A stretch of 17,773 nucleotides of DNA, from NCBI GenBank assembly GCA_000697335.1, contig JNEM01016315.1:1-17773 (forward strand). The letters run 5' to 3'. Each line of letters opens with the position of its first letter. Position 1 is the stretch's first letter. A program made the position numbers and the translations under genes. The DNA comes from Conidiobolus incongruus B7586 (taxonomy: Eukaryota > Entomophthoromycota > Entomophthoromycetes > Entomophthorales > Conidiobolaceae). The notes beneath the pieces are model-generated. The model had not been told where the DNA came from and did no database searches. It saw only the letters and a program-made list of their open reading frames with translations. This document shows, piece by piece, positions 1-8,385 of the stretch.

Positions 1-143
1 AAATTTATCAAAATATATTTTATTTTTATATATTTAAATAGTATTATCTTGTCTAAATTTAAATTAACTCTAATAATCTTAATTAAAATTAGTTTGATTT
101 TATAGTAAATTTTTTTTATTTTAATTTTTTTTTCTAAAATATA
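1..143. other. AT-rich DNA, no feature recognised
   Basis: Roughly 85% or more A+T with no coding signal or repeat end visible. It is the flank of Tc1-A, whose TA target duplication is at 142-143. Confidence 0.6.
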
Positions 144-342
144 TATTAGCCTATAAAAATAAGTTATAGTATTATAATTATATATATATTTATCAATAAC
201 TCTGTTAATTCTTAATTAAATTAATATAAATTAAAATATATAAGTTTATATTAATTATCTATAATTAAATATATTTGATATAATTATAATGATTTTTAAT
301 TAATATATTAAAATTCAAATTTTATTTAAGTTATAAATTTAT
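144..342 (+). repeat. Tc1-A left terminal inverted repeat
   Basis: Starts TATTAGCCTATAAAAATAAG, which matches the best-preserved end (CACTGACCCACAAAAGTGAG, at 2851) except mostly for C-to-T and G-to-A changes. The inner direct repeat (AAGTTATAAATTT, 328-340) matches GTGAGTCATAAATTT. It is collinear with the Tc1-B left repeat (2195-2400) over its whole length. Confidence 0.82.
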
Positions 343-344
343 GT

Positions 345-596
345 ATTTTAATTATAAAATGAAAAATAAAATATAATAAATTTATCTTTTGATTTTTTAA
401 TTTTCTTAAGTTTATAGGGTATAGAATTAATTAACTTCTTATATTAAAAATGATTAATTTTATGTTAAGCTTTTTAAATATATTCCTAAAGCTTATTTAA
501 ATTTTTTTCTGATAGGAAAATTTTAACTATTTTTTTAATTTCTGATTTTTCAAACATATTACTAGTTTCAAATAAAAATATATATATAAAACAAAT
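345..596 (-). pseudogene. Tc1-like transposase, C-terminal remnant (Tc1-A)
   Basis: On the minus strand this carries the C-terminal tail of the Tc1 transposase and about 40 codons before it. The tail KKLINSIPYKLKKIKKSKDK aligns with KKVVDSIPYRLKQVRKVKG of Tc1-B. The first and second catalytic acids are not present in this fragment. Confidence 0.7.
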
Positions 597-597
597 A

Positions 598-1770
598 GGA
601 AAATAAATAGTTTTAAATTATATATATATGTTAACTTTTTTGATTAAAAAAATAATTTTTTTAAAATTAGTTATTTAATATAATTATGCTTAAACTAAAT
701 AGTAACCATCAAAAGTCTTTTATTTTAGTATCAGTAAAACTTAACTTTAAACCCTCTAAAATCATTCAAAATTTACAAGCAGCTTTTGATAATAAAGTAT
801 TATCTAAATCAACAATTTATTATAAGGTAAATTATTTTAAGGCTAGGAGAGAAACTACCCAAAACCTGTTAAAACCTAAAAGACTAATTTTAATTGTTAC
901 TTTTATAATTATTAATAAAGAAATATATTAAAAAACACCCTTTTATTTTAGCTAAATAATTATCAAGATATTTTAATATTAGTCACAGAAGTATTTTGTA
1001 TATATTAAAGTTCAAATTAAAATTAATTAATAAAAATATAAAATAGGTACCTTATAATTTAACTAAAGCTCAAAAAAAACTAGAGTAGCTATTGCTAAAC
1101 AAAACTTACTAAGGTATAGCTAGAAACCAAGGCTTCTACAGCAAATTATTACAATTGATGAATCTTAAATTCCTTTGTATAATCCTTTACTAAAACATAA
1201 ATCAAAGTGTTGGATTAAGCTAAATCAACCCCCTCTATAAATTCCTTTAAATAAGCACTTTATTGATAAATGAATGTTAATTGTTGTAATAGATTATAAT
1301 AGCATATTCTATTATTATTTAGTTCTTAAAGAAAAATCAATTAATATTAAACTTTATAATTCTTTTTTAAATAAAACTATTTCTAATTGGTATTCTCAAT
1401 ATAATTTGAGAAAACCTAATATTTTGCATAATAATTAAAAAATACATAAATCTAAAGTTATAAAAAACTTTTTAATTAAAAATAACTGGAAAAAACTACC
1501 ATATCTAGTATATTCTATAGATTATAACCTATATAATTATAATTGTTTTAGGTAATTAAAAAACTAGCTTGCAGGAAAGAAAATTTCTATAAGAAAATTT
1601 AATTGGTTTATGAAATATCAAATTTTAGTTTTTAATAAAAAGAACTGTTTTTTAGGTGTTAGATCTTTGCTAAAAGTATAGCAAAAAGTTATTAGAAATA
1701 AAGGAAACTATTAATTTTATAATATATATTTATTTTTCTTTTTATATATTAAAATGTTTATTTATTTTCA
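598..1770 (+). mobile_element. Mariner-A: decayed mariner-like element nested in Tc1-A
   Basis: About 1.17 kb, the usual mariner size. Candidate inverted ends are GGAAAATAAATAG at 598-610 and its near complement TTTATTTATTTTCA ending about 1770. TA is present at 596-597 on the left; the right duplication is not clear, so the ends are approximate. The interior encodes a mariner transposase remnant (686-1714). Mariner-B (4948-6240) is a second copy of the same family, sharing for example the AAT/AAC-CAT-CAA start region and the LGV...C-terminus. Confidence 0.75.
686..1714 (+). pseudogene. Mariner-like transposase pseudogene (Mariner-A)
   Basis: The first 81 codons are open from ATG at 686 and show the mariner helix-turn-helix (NHQKSFILVSVKLNF...DNKVLSKSTIYYKV). 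After the stop at 929 come the linker (AIAKQNLLRYS) and the first catalytic Asp in ITIDES at 1157-1159. Further on are VIDYNS, LHNN where LHHDNARPH is expected (second Asp lost), DYNLYNYNCFR for the third-Asp block, LKN-stop-LAGKKIS matching the NWLAGKKFS motif, and an LGVRSLLKV-stop-QKV end. The start, ITIDES and the terminal TAA (1712-1714) share one frame, giving a 342-codon span, normal for mariner. Local frame slips about 960-1080 cancel out. Several stops fall where the family has Trp. Dead. Confidence 0.85.
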
Positions 1771-1886
1771 ATCGCAAAAAATTCTCATTATTTTAATTAC
1801 AAAGTAATATTGATTAAATTAATAATTTAATAAAAGAATATTTTAGTAATTCTTGTTTTATATAACCTTTTAACTTATAAACACAT

Positions 1887-2078
1887 AAATTTATGACTCA
1901 CCTTATTTAAAATTTAAGATTTGATATATTAACCAATAATATATTAAATATAATTAGATAAAACCTATTATTATCAAGTAATATATTTTAATTTAAATTC
2001 ATTTAATTAAGTATTATTTAAGTTATAAGTAAATATATAAATGATTTTTATTTTATAACTCTTCTTTATAGGTTAATA
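1887..2078 (-). repeat. Tc1-A right terminal inverted repeat
   Basis: Reverse complement of the 144-342 repeat. Inner direct repeat TGACTCA is intact at 1894-1900; the outer one is decayed (TAACTCT, 2056-2062), 162 bp away. Confidence 0.82.
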
Positions 2079-2194
2079 AAGATAATACTTTTTTAAAAAA
2101 TAATATATATATATATATTGAATTTAATATAAATATTTATATCAATATATTATTATAGTTCTAAATTTATTATTATATTAATATTTTACTTATA

Positions 2195-2400
2195 TATTAA
2201 CTTATAAAAATAAGTTATAATATCAAAATTACTTATATATTTACCTATACTTTAAATAATTCTTAATTAAATAAATTTAAATTAAAATATATAATTTATC
2301 TATATTAATTGATTATAATTAACTATATTTGATTATTTTTTATTAGCTATTAGTTAATATATTAAAACTTAAGATTTAACCAAGATGAGTTATAAATTTA
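2195..2400 (+). repeat. Tc1-B left terminal inverted repeat
   Basis: Starts TATTAACTTATAAAAATAAG. Against the MITE tip (CACTGACCCACAAAAGTGAG and following ten bases) nine of ten differences are C-to-T or G-to-A. Inner direct repeat GATGAGTTATAAATTTAT at 2384-2401. Confidence 0.83.
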
Positions 2401-2426
2401 TAGGTTTATAAGTTAAATGGGTATAA

Positions 2427-2468
2427 ATAACAAAATATATATATATATATATATATATATTTTGTTAT
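2427..2468. repeat. 42-bp perfect AT palindrome
   Basis: ATAACAAA, then an alternating AT core, then TTTGTTAT; every base pairs with its mirror across 2427-2468. It sits in the Tc1-B leader between the left inverted repeat and the ATG at 2520. Such a run could extrude as a cruciform or simply be an AT microsatellite that happens to be flanked symmetrically. Confidence 0.9.
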
Positions 2469-2519
2469 ATTATATATATTATAGAACTATTAAGCTAATA
2501 TTTTAAAATTAATATTATA

Positions 2520-3857
2520 ATGCTTAAATCTGTCTTTATAAAAGCTAACTTATATATTAATCAATTTTATAATAAAAATAAATCAACTTATGATATTATT
2601 AGAATTATTAATATTAGTTAATTTATTATAGTTAGGGTTATTAAGAACAATATTAAAAAACACCTAAACCAAAACTTAAGCATATTATAATTATAGATAA
2701 ATATGATAAAAAGTATATTTATAGATTAGTTAACATAAGTAAGTATAATATTGCTATAAAAGTAAAATAAGAATTATAAAACTATATAAGAATATTCATT
2801 AGTATTAATACTATTATATATGATTTATATTGAAATAAATATTAGTTATACACTGACCCACAAAAGTGAGTCATAAAATCAAAAATATATATATTTTAAT
2901 TAATAACTAAAACAATTGTATATATTAGATTACTTGAAACTATAATATATAATTAAGGTATATTATTTAATAATAAATAAATATATTTAGATATATTTAG
3001 TATGACTCACCTTAGGTAAAATTTAAGGGTTTATATTTTAGCCAATTAATAGCTAAATATCCTCATTTAATGATATATATAACTAATAAATATAATAGAT
3101 TTTAATTATTTAATTTTGGTTTATTTTATTAAATATTAATCAAGTTATTAGTAAAAATATAGGTGTTTTTGATTTTATGACTCACTTTTGCAGGTCAGTG
3201 TATTTAAAAAAAACATATTGAATTAAAAAAGTTTTATTATAAGGTTAAATAAAAGTTTAAATGTTAATATTAAAGATAAACTAAAACTAATTAAAATAAA
3301 GTTATTTAATTTATTAAAATAAAGGTATATTTTAATAAATATAATAAAAAAGCTAAATGTTTCAAAAAAGATAAAAAACTACTTTATAACTATCATGTTA
3401 ATTTTACCCAAAAGTATAATAATAGGTTACTTATTATTTAATCATATATATTGTAAAATTCATAAGGGAATTAATGTTGAGATATATTAAAATATTCTAA
3501 ATAATTAATTGAAAAAAACCATTGAATATTATAGGTTAGACAAATCTAATGTTATTTTTTAGTAAGATAATACCTCTTATTATATTATAGCTTTTATTAC
3601 CAAATAGCTTAAAAATAACAAGGTAATAATTATGAAATAGTTTTTTCAATCTTTAAATTTTAACTTAATTAAATATTTTTAAGATTAATCAAAAAAAATA
3701 TTAAAACTATTCACTTAACAAAAAATTTAAATTAACTTTAAATATATATTTTACAAATAATAAAATTAACCTTTTTTAATATAAAAAGGTAGTTGATTCT
3801 ATACCCTATAGACTTAAACAAGTTAGAAAAGTTAAAGGTAGATATACTAAGCTTTAA
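2520..3857 (+). pseudogene. Tc1-like transposase pseudogene (Tc1-B)
   Basis: Likely start ATG 2520 (MLKSVFIKANLY), followed by a degenerate helix-turn-helix (FYNKNKSTYDIIRIINIS). Interrupted by the MITE at 2851-3200. After it come INVEIYxNILNN (compare the family's MNAEKYIEIL block), then YRLDKSNVIF-stop-stop-DN matching IFQQDN with the second catalytic Asp kept (3566-3568). Then comes QSLNFNLIKYF for QSPDLNPIEYF, in which the catalytic Glu reads Lys (AAA, 3671-3673). The end is VVDSIPYRLKQVRKVKGRYT and a TAA at 3855-3857. DD34E-type Tc1 family. Multiple stops and frame changes; no activity possible. Confidence 0.85.
2851..3200. mobile_element. 350-bp Tc1-derived MITE nested in Tc1-B
   Basis: Ends are inverted repeats: of the outer 35 bp only two differ (CCCAC on the left, CCTGC on the right complement). 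Flanked by TA at 2849-2850 and 3201-3202. The right 200 bp (3001-3200) is the complete family inverted repeat with both direct repeats (TGACTCA at 3003-3009 and 3178-3184, 175 bp apart). The left side keeps only the outer direct repeat (2867-2873) and about 55 bp of repeat homology. It has no coding capacity, so it must have moved with transposase from a full-length relative. It splits the Tc1-B transposase and is by far the best-preserved copy here. Confidence 0.92.
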
Positions 3858-3881
3858 TTTTTTTTATCATCAAAAACCTAT

Positions 3882-4072
3882 AAATTTATAACTCATCTTA
3901 AGTAAAATTTAAAAATTGATATTTTAACTAATTAATAAATAAATATTATCATTTAATGACTTATATTATTAATAAATATTATAGATTTAAATTATTTAAT
4001 CCAAGTTTATTTAATTAAATATTAATTAAGTTATTAGTAAAAATATAAGTATTTTTGACTTTATAACTTTTT
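3882..4072 (-). repeat. Tc1-B right terminal inverted repeat
   Basis: Collinear with the right arm of the MITE (3001-3185), from AACTCATCTTAAG to TTTTTGACTTTATAACTTTT. The final 18 or so bases of the consensus tip are missing at the junction with Tc1-C. Confidence 0.82.
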
Positions 4073-4075
4073 AAT

Positions 4076-4615
4076 TTAATTTATTAAAATATTATAATAA
4101 ATTAAGAAAAATATTGAATAATATAGGTTAAATAAATTAAATATTTCTTTAATAAGATAATAACCTTTGTTATTTTATTATTTCTATTACCAAATAGTTT
4201 AAAAATTATAAAATAATATCTATAAAATAGTTTTTTTAATTATTTAATCAAATCAAATATCTTTAAAATTAGTTAAAAAAGTAATTAAAACTTTTCCTCT
4301 GATATGAAATTTAGATAAACTTTAGAAATATATTTAAGAAATTTAAAACAAAATTAATCTTGTTTATTTTAAAAAGTTAATTAATTATATACCTTATAAA
4401 CTTAAACAAGTTAAAAAAACAAAAGATAAATATATTAAGTTTTGATTTTCTTTTTATAACCAAAATACACAAATTTATGACTTATTTTAGGTAAAATTTA
4501 AATTTTTATATATTATGATATATTTTAATTTAAATTAATTTCACTAAGAATTAATAAAATAATTAATAAAAATATATATGATCATAATTTTATAACTTAT
4601 TTTTACAAGCTAATA
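4076..4615 (+). mobile_element. Tc1-C: 5'-truncated Tc1-like transposon
   Basis: Begins inside the transposase (after the position of the WGC block) and keeps KILDKLRKILNN, then a decayed FQQDN block (CWQDN-like), TKWFKNYKIISMK and a decayed C-terminal IPYKLKQVKK. Right inverted repeat at about 4471-4615 ends ACAAGCTAATA, matching GCAGGTCAGTG with transitions only, followed by TA at 4616-4617. The right repeat is about 50 bp shorter than in the other copies. No left end exists. Confidence 0.78.
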
Positions 4616-4666
4616 TAAATTTGAAAAAAATAATAAGTTTTTTTATATATATTTTACTTAAAGATT

Positions 4667-4810
4667 TATAATTTATCTTAGATAAAATTAAGGTTGGTTA
4701 ATTTAACTAATGGTTAATTTATTATAGTTTAATATTTTTGGCTATAATTATATAATATAGCTAAATTATAAAATTTAAATTAAATTGGTTTAGTTATGAC
4801 TCACTTATAT
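4667..4810 (-). mobile_element. Possible solo Tc1-like end
   Basis: TATAATTTATCTTAGATAAAATT (inner part) resembles the family's inner motif TATGACTCACCTTAGGTAAA with only C-to-T/G-to-A changes, and an intact TGACTCAC lies 128 bp further on (4797-4804). The spacing is shorter than usual and no CAGTG tip is visible, so chance similarity in AT-rich DNA is possible. Confidence 0.4.
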
Positions 4811-4947
4811 TATAATTGAAAATATTAGTAATTTAAATTCTATATCTTAATCTAGTTACTATTTCTCTAATATAAAATAATAAAGGAAAAAGCTTTTTAA
4901 TTTATAATTTTTTGAAAATATTGTTAATTTAAAAAAATAGATTATTT

Positions 4948-6240
4948 AACAAATAAATAAGAGTTTATTAACATATATATATATATATTAGTAATAATCT
5001 TTTCTATAAAATCTTTTGATTTATTGATTTAATATTATAAATAATTAAATTGAAATTAAATAATAATCATCAAAATTTTTTTATTTCCTGATTATAAACC
5101 TTATAAATTTTTTAATATTACTCGAAACCTGTAAATAACTAAACAAGTTAAAATTTAAACAAATACCAATATAAATTAGTGTTATAATACTTTAAATATA
5201 AAATACATATTATTTAAAATTAACTAACATTCATAAGAATAATTTTTATTATATCATTTATTAGAAAAATAAAAAATATATTTAAATTCAGCCTTTTTAA
5301 TATAGAGAATTATCAACAAAAATTATATTTATTTTTTTCATATAATAGATAAAATTAAACCTAAATTTAATATAATTATTAAAGTTTTATATAAATTACC
5401 TTCAAAACTTATAAATAAAAAAAACTAAACTTATTATAATTAGCTAAATTTAATTAAAATCTAACAAAATACAAAGGTATTTATTTTGAATCAATTATAT
5501 TCATAAATTTTAAATTATATTATTTAATCTTTTATTTAATACATTATTAGAATAAATTAATAAAATTTTTTTCTAGAAATCTAATAAACAACCATTTTAT
5601 GTAAAATTTTTATAATTATCAAATAATAAATTTAATTATTTTGAATTTTATTTTTGTTTATTTAATGATTTGTTTTATTTTAATCAAATTTTTATGGAAA
5701 TAAATTTGAGTTCAATTACATTTATTATTATCGGCATCCTATTTATCATAAATATATACTCTTAATCTTTCTATATATTTATTATTTTATAAGTGATAAT
5801 TATAATTTATAGAATTATAACTTACCAAGTCATAACTATATTAACAAATGAAATTGTAAAATAAATGATAATATCATATTTTTTTTCTACTCTATTCCTA
5901 AAAATAAATAAATTATAATAAGGTACTAAAGTTTTTTCTAAATTAAAAAATTTGAAAAATATTTATAGATATTTATTTTATTCACCAGATTATAACTCGT
6001 GTAATTTTGATTGGTTTAAGTAGTTAAAAAATAATTTCGCATGAAGAAATTCTAGCAAATTAGTTAAATGCTTTTAAAAAGATGAAGGTTTAATCTTTGA
6101 TACAAAATTATTTTTAGGTGTTAAAAATTTCCTAACGATCTAGCTAAAAACTAATAATAAAATAGAAGGATATCAATTCCATATTTTGTATTCATTTTTA
6201 TCATACTTGTACAAATCTTTATATTTAATATTCATTTTAA
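4948..6240 (+). mobile_element. Mariner-B: second, more decayed mariner-like element
   Basis: Collinear with Mariner-A at its left leader (AAATAAATA then an AT run at 4960-4990), transposase start (5047) and C-terminal part (about 5985-6175). Approximate right end TATTCATTTTAA near 6240. Ends are not certain, and the middle third is hard to align by eye. Slightly longer than Mariner-A, so it probably carries small insertions. Confidence 0.65.
5047..6175 (+). pseudogene. Mariner-like transposase pseudogene (Mariner-B)
   Basis: The start region reads LKLNNNHQNFF, matching LKLNSNHQKSF of Mariner-A. Near 5988 YSPDYNSCNFDWFK matches the family block YSPDLAPCDF with the third catalytic Asp kept. 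It is followed by stop-LKNNFA and by LGVKNFLTI-stop-LKTNNKIEGYQF, matching the mariner C-terminus (LPERWQKCIDxxGDYF), where the stop again sits at the Trp. Many other stops and frame changes. Dead. Confidence 0.7.
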
Positions 6241-8306
6241 ACCATTGTCATTTTTAAATCAATATATTAAAAATACTCTTTTTATAAATTCAATATTATC
6301 AAGATTTCAAATATAAAATTAAAATATTATATGATCTTTATTATAAAGTTCAATAATTATTTTATAATATAGATATTAATATTTTTTTAGTTAATAATAG
6401 TTAATAAAATATATCATAGATGTTGAACATATGTATCAGAAAGAGAACTCAAGTTCTTGTTAATAGATAATAATTTGATTAGTTGTAACTAGTATTTTAA
6501 CTGCATTTTTCATAATATAAATATATCTTATTTTTTTTGATAATAAAAATCTCCCTCCTAGCTTAATATTATTTTTTTGGCATTGCTCTATTCAAATTTA
6601 ATGTAATATAGCCTTTTATTTTAATTTGAAAGAATGACTTCCAATAATAATAACTCAGATATAACTTTTCACTATCTTGAAACCTATGGAACTATAAATG
6701 ATGGATTTTTATAATAATAGATATTTAACTTATAAAATATATTTTAACAAGCATATATATTTGATTATTTATAAATAATAAAAACCTGTTAAAATTTTCT
6801 AATATAATTTTTAACAATATATTTTATAAATTTATATAATACTTTTTAAATCTATATATATTATACTATTTATTTAATATATATTGAAATTTAATTAATA
6901 TATTAATAAATAATATATATTTAATTTTTAATATTTATAGTTAAAATTAAAATAAAAAATCATATATTATAGCTATCTTTATTATATTTGGGTATTTAAT
7001 TTTAAATACTATTTTTTTATTTAAAAATCTATAAAATATATATTTGTAATTTAATAATCTGTTATATTTGATATAAATAATTATATAAAATTTAAATAAC
7101 TAAATATAAAAATTTTTGAATCTAATAAAATTTTAAATATTTTTTTATTAAGTTATAAAATATTAATTTTATATTTATACTAACCAAAATAAGGTTAAGC
7201 TTTTATATATATAATGTATTGAAATTATTTTAATAAATTATTTAAATCATTTAATAATTATAAAAAATAAGAATTTTTGAGTAAATTTTTTAATATCATT
7301 ATTAATTAAAGAAATAGTAATATATTTTGAATTATATATTTATATTAAATATTTTTATAAAATTAGTCTTTAAAACATTTACAAATAATTATTTATAATT
7401 CAATTATTTCCAATTAATCAAGCTATTTATATTTTTCAAATTAATTTTAATATATATAGAATATTCACTTAAATAATAAATATATTTATTTTCCTCCTTT
7501 TTTTTAATTTTTTTTAGTATTTATAACTATTCTTAAGATTGAAACTATGCATATTAATAATATATTATATTGATACTATTTATTATAGAATATAATATAT
7601 TTATATTGACTCATTTGTTTACCAAACTTAAATACGCTTTGTATACTGACATATTAATTTGCCATGTGAATATAATGTTAATTCTTCCTTTGCACTATAT
7701 TGGATTTCTACCACAATACTTATAGGAATTACAAGTCTAGTAATATATAGTGGTTTTAGATAAAACATTATAAGCTCCTTATAAATCTTAAATAAATTTA
7801 GGGGGTATTTTATTAAGCTTTAAACACTTAAATAATATTCACTATAAGTCTTTTATTTTAATATTATTAATATTAATAATAGATTTTTTAATAAGAATAT
7901 TATCACGAATACATTATCATCAATGTATATACACAAAGTTCAAAAATATCAATTTACTTATTCATTTTGTATATAATTAATTTTTTCAAAAATAAATATA
8001 TATAAAATCAGAAATTAAATAATTGTCATTTATTCTTACCAAACAAATAATATGAGAATAATTTAAACTTTTGATTTGCGTTTTAATTACTTAAGATTGA
8101 TTATTAATATGTTGATATTTTGATATTTTGGAATATGTGACAAGCTGAATATCATTTGATTGAATAAAAAACAAAAAAGCATATGAAAGTAGTTAAAAGG
8201 AATAAAATATTAATATTTGGTATATTTATTTATTTTTTAATTATTTAACCATTTTTAATAATTGTTATTAGATAAAAATTTGTGGTTATATGTAATAATG
8301 AAATTA
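6241..8306. other. AT-rich intergenic DNA, no gene recognised
   Basis: About 80-85% A+T. No open frame with coding character, no tRNA-like fold and no transposon end that I can match. A 14-bp hairpin (AGAACT-CA-AGTTCT, 6445-6458) and a slightly GC-richer patch (about 7610-7810) are the only local contrasts. It includes the distal 3' flank of the chitin synthase gene. Confidence 0.55.
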
Positions 8307-8312
8307 TTTATT
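8307..8312 (-). terminator. Possible AATAAA polyadenylation signal of the chitin synthase gene
   Basis: AATAAA on the minus strand about 74 nt past the TAA stop (8388-8386). Spacing suits a fungal 3' UTR, but the motif is frequent by chance in DNA this AT-rich. Confidence 0.35.
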
Positions 8313-8385
8313 GATAAAAAATTATTTAGGGTGTATGTTAAAAACTGTACAATATTATATGTTAAAAAACTTTGGGATGAGAGAA

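Larger units (their letters stand above)
144..2078 (-). mobile_element. Tc1-A: decayed Tc1-like DNA transposon, interrupted by a mariner-like copy
   Basis: Bounded by matching inverted repeats (144-342 and 1887-2078), with TA at 142-143 and a decayed TA (AA) at 2079-2080. Just inside the left repeat, the minus strand reads as the end of a Tc1 transposase: IPYKLKKIKKSKDKF corresponds to IPYRLKQVRKVKGRYT of Tc1-B and to the family's typical C-terminal SMPRRLKQVIKAKGG stretch. Homology to Tc1-B and Tc1-C runs from the left repeat to about 596. On the right, homology to the 5' leader of Tc1-B covers about 1840-1886. About 0.7 kb of Tc1 interior is missing, its place taken by the mariner-like element at 598-1770. 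The element therefore points leftward, 5' end at 2078. Confidence 0.82.
2195..4072 (+). mobile_element. Tc1-B: decayed Tc1-like transposon carrying a nested MITE
   Basis: Left inverted repeat at 2195-2400 with TA at 2193-2194. Right inverted repeat at 3882 to about 4072, where the outermost 18 or so bases are lost and Tc1-C begins. Without the 352 bp added by the MITE (2851-3200) the element is about 1.5 kb. It carries a Tc1-like transposase remnant on the plus strand (2520-3857). A 42-bp perfect palindrome (2427-2468) lies between the left repeat and the transposase start. Confidence 0.83.

Noticed and set aside
2867-2873. TGAGTCA as a host Gcn4/AP-1 regulatory site
   Set aside because: It recurs at fixed places (outer and inner edges) of the transposon inverted repeats, so it is better explained as part of the transposase-binding direct repeats.
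4970-4990. Short AT runs (also 2104-2119 and 2431-2460) as possible array-type repeats or an origin
   Set aside because: Simple AT microsatellites with no spacer structure or consensus; expected in DNA of this composition.
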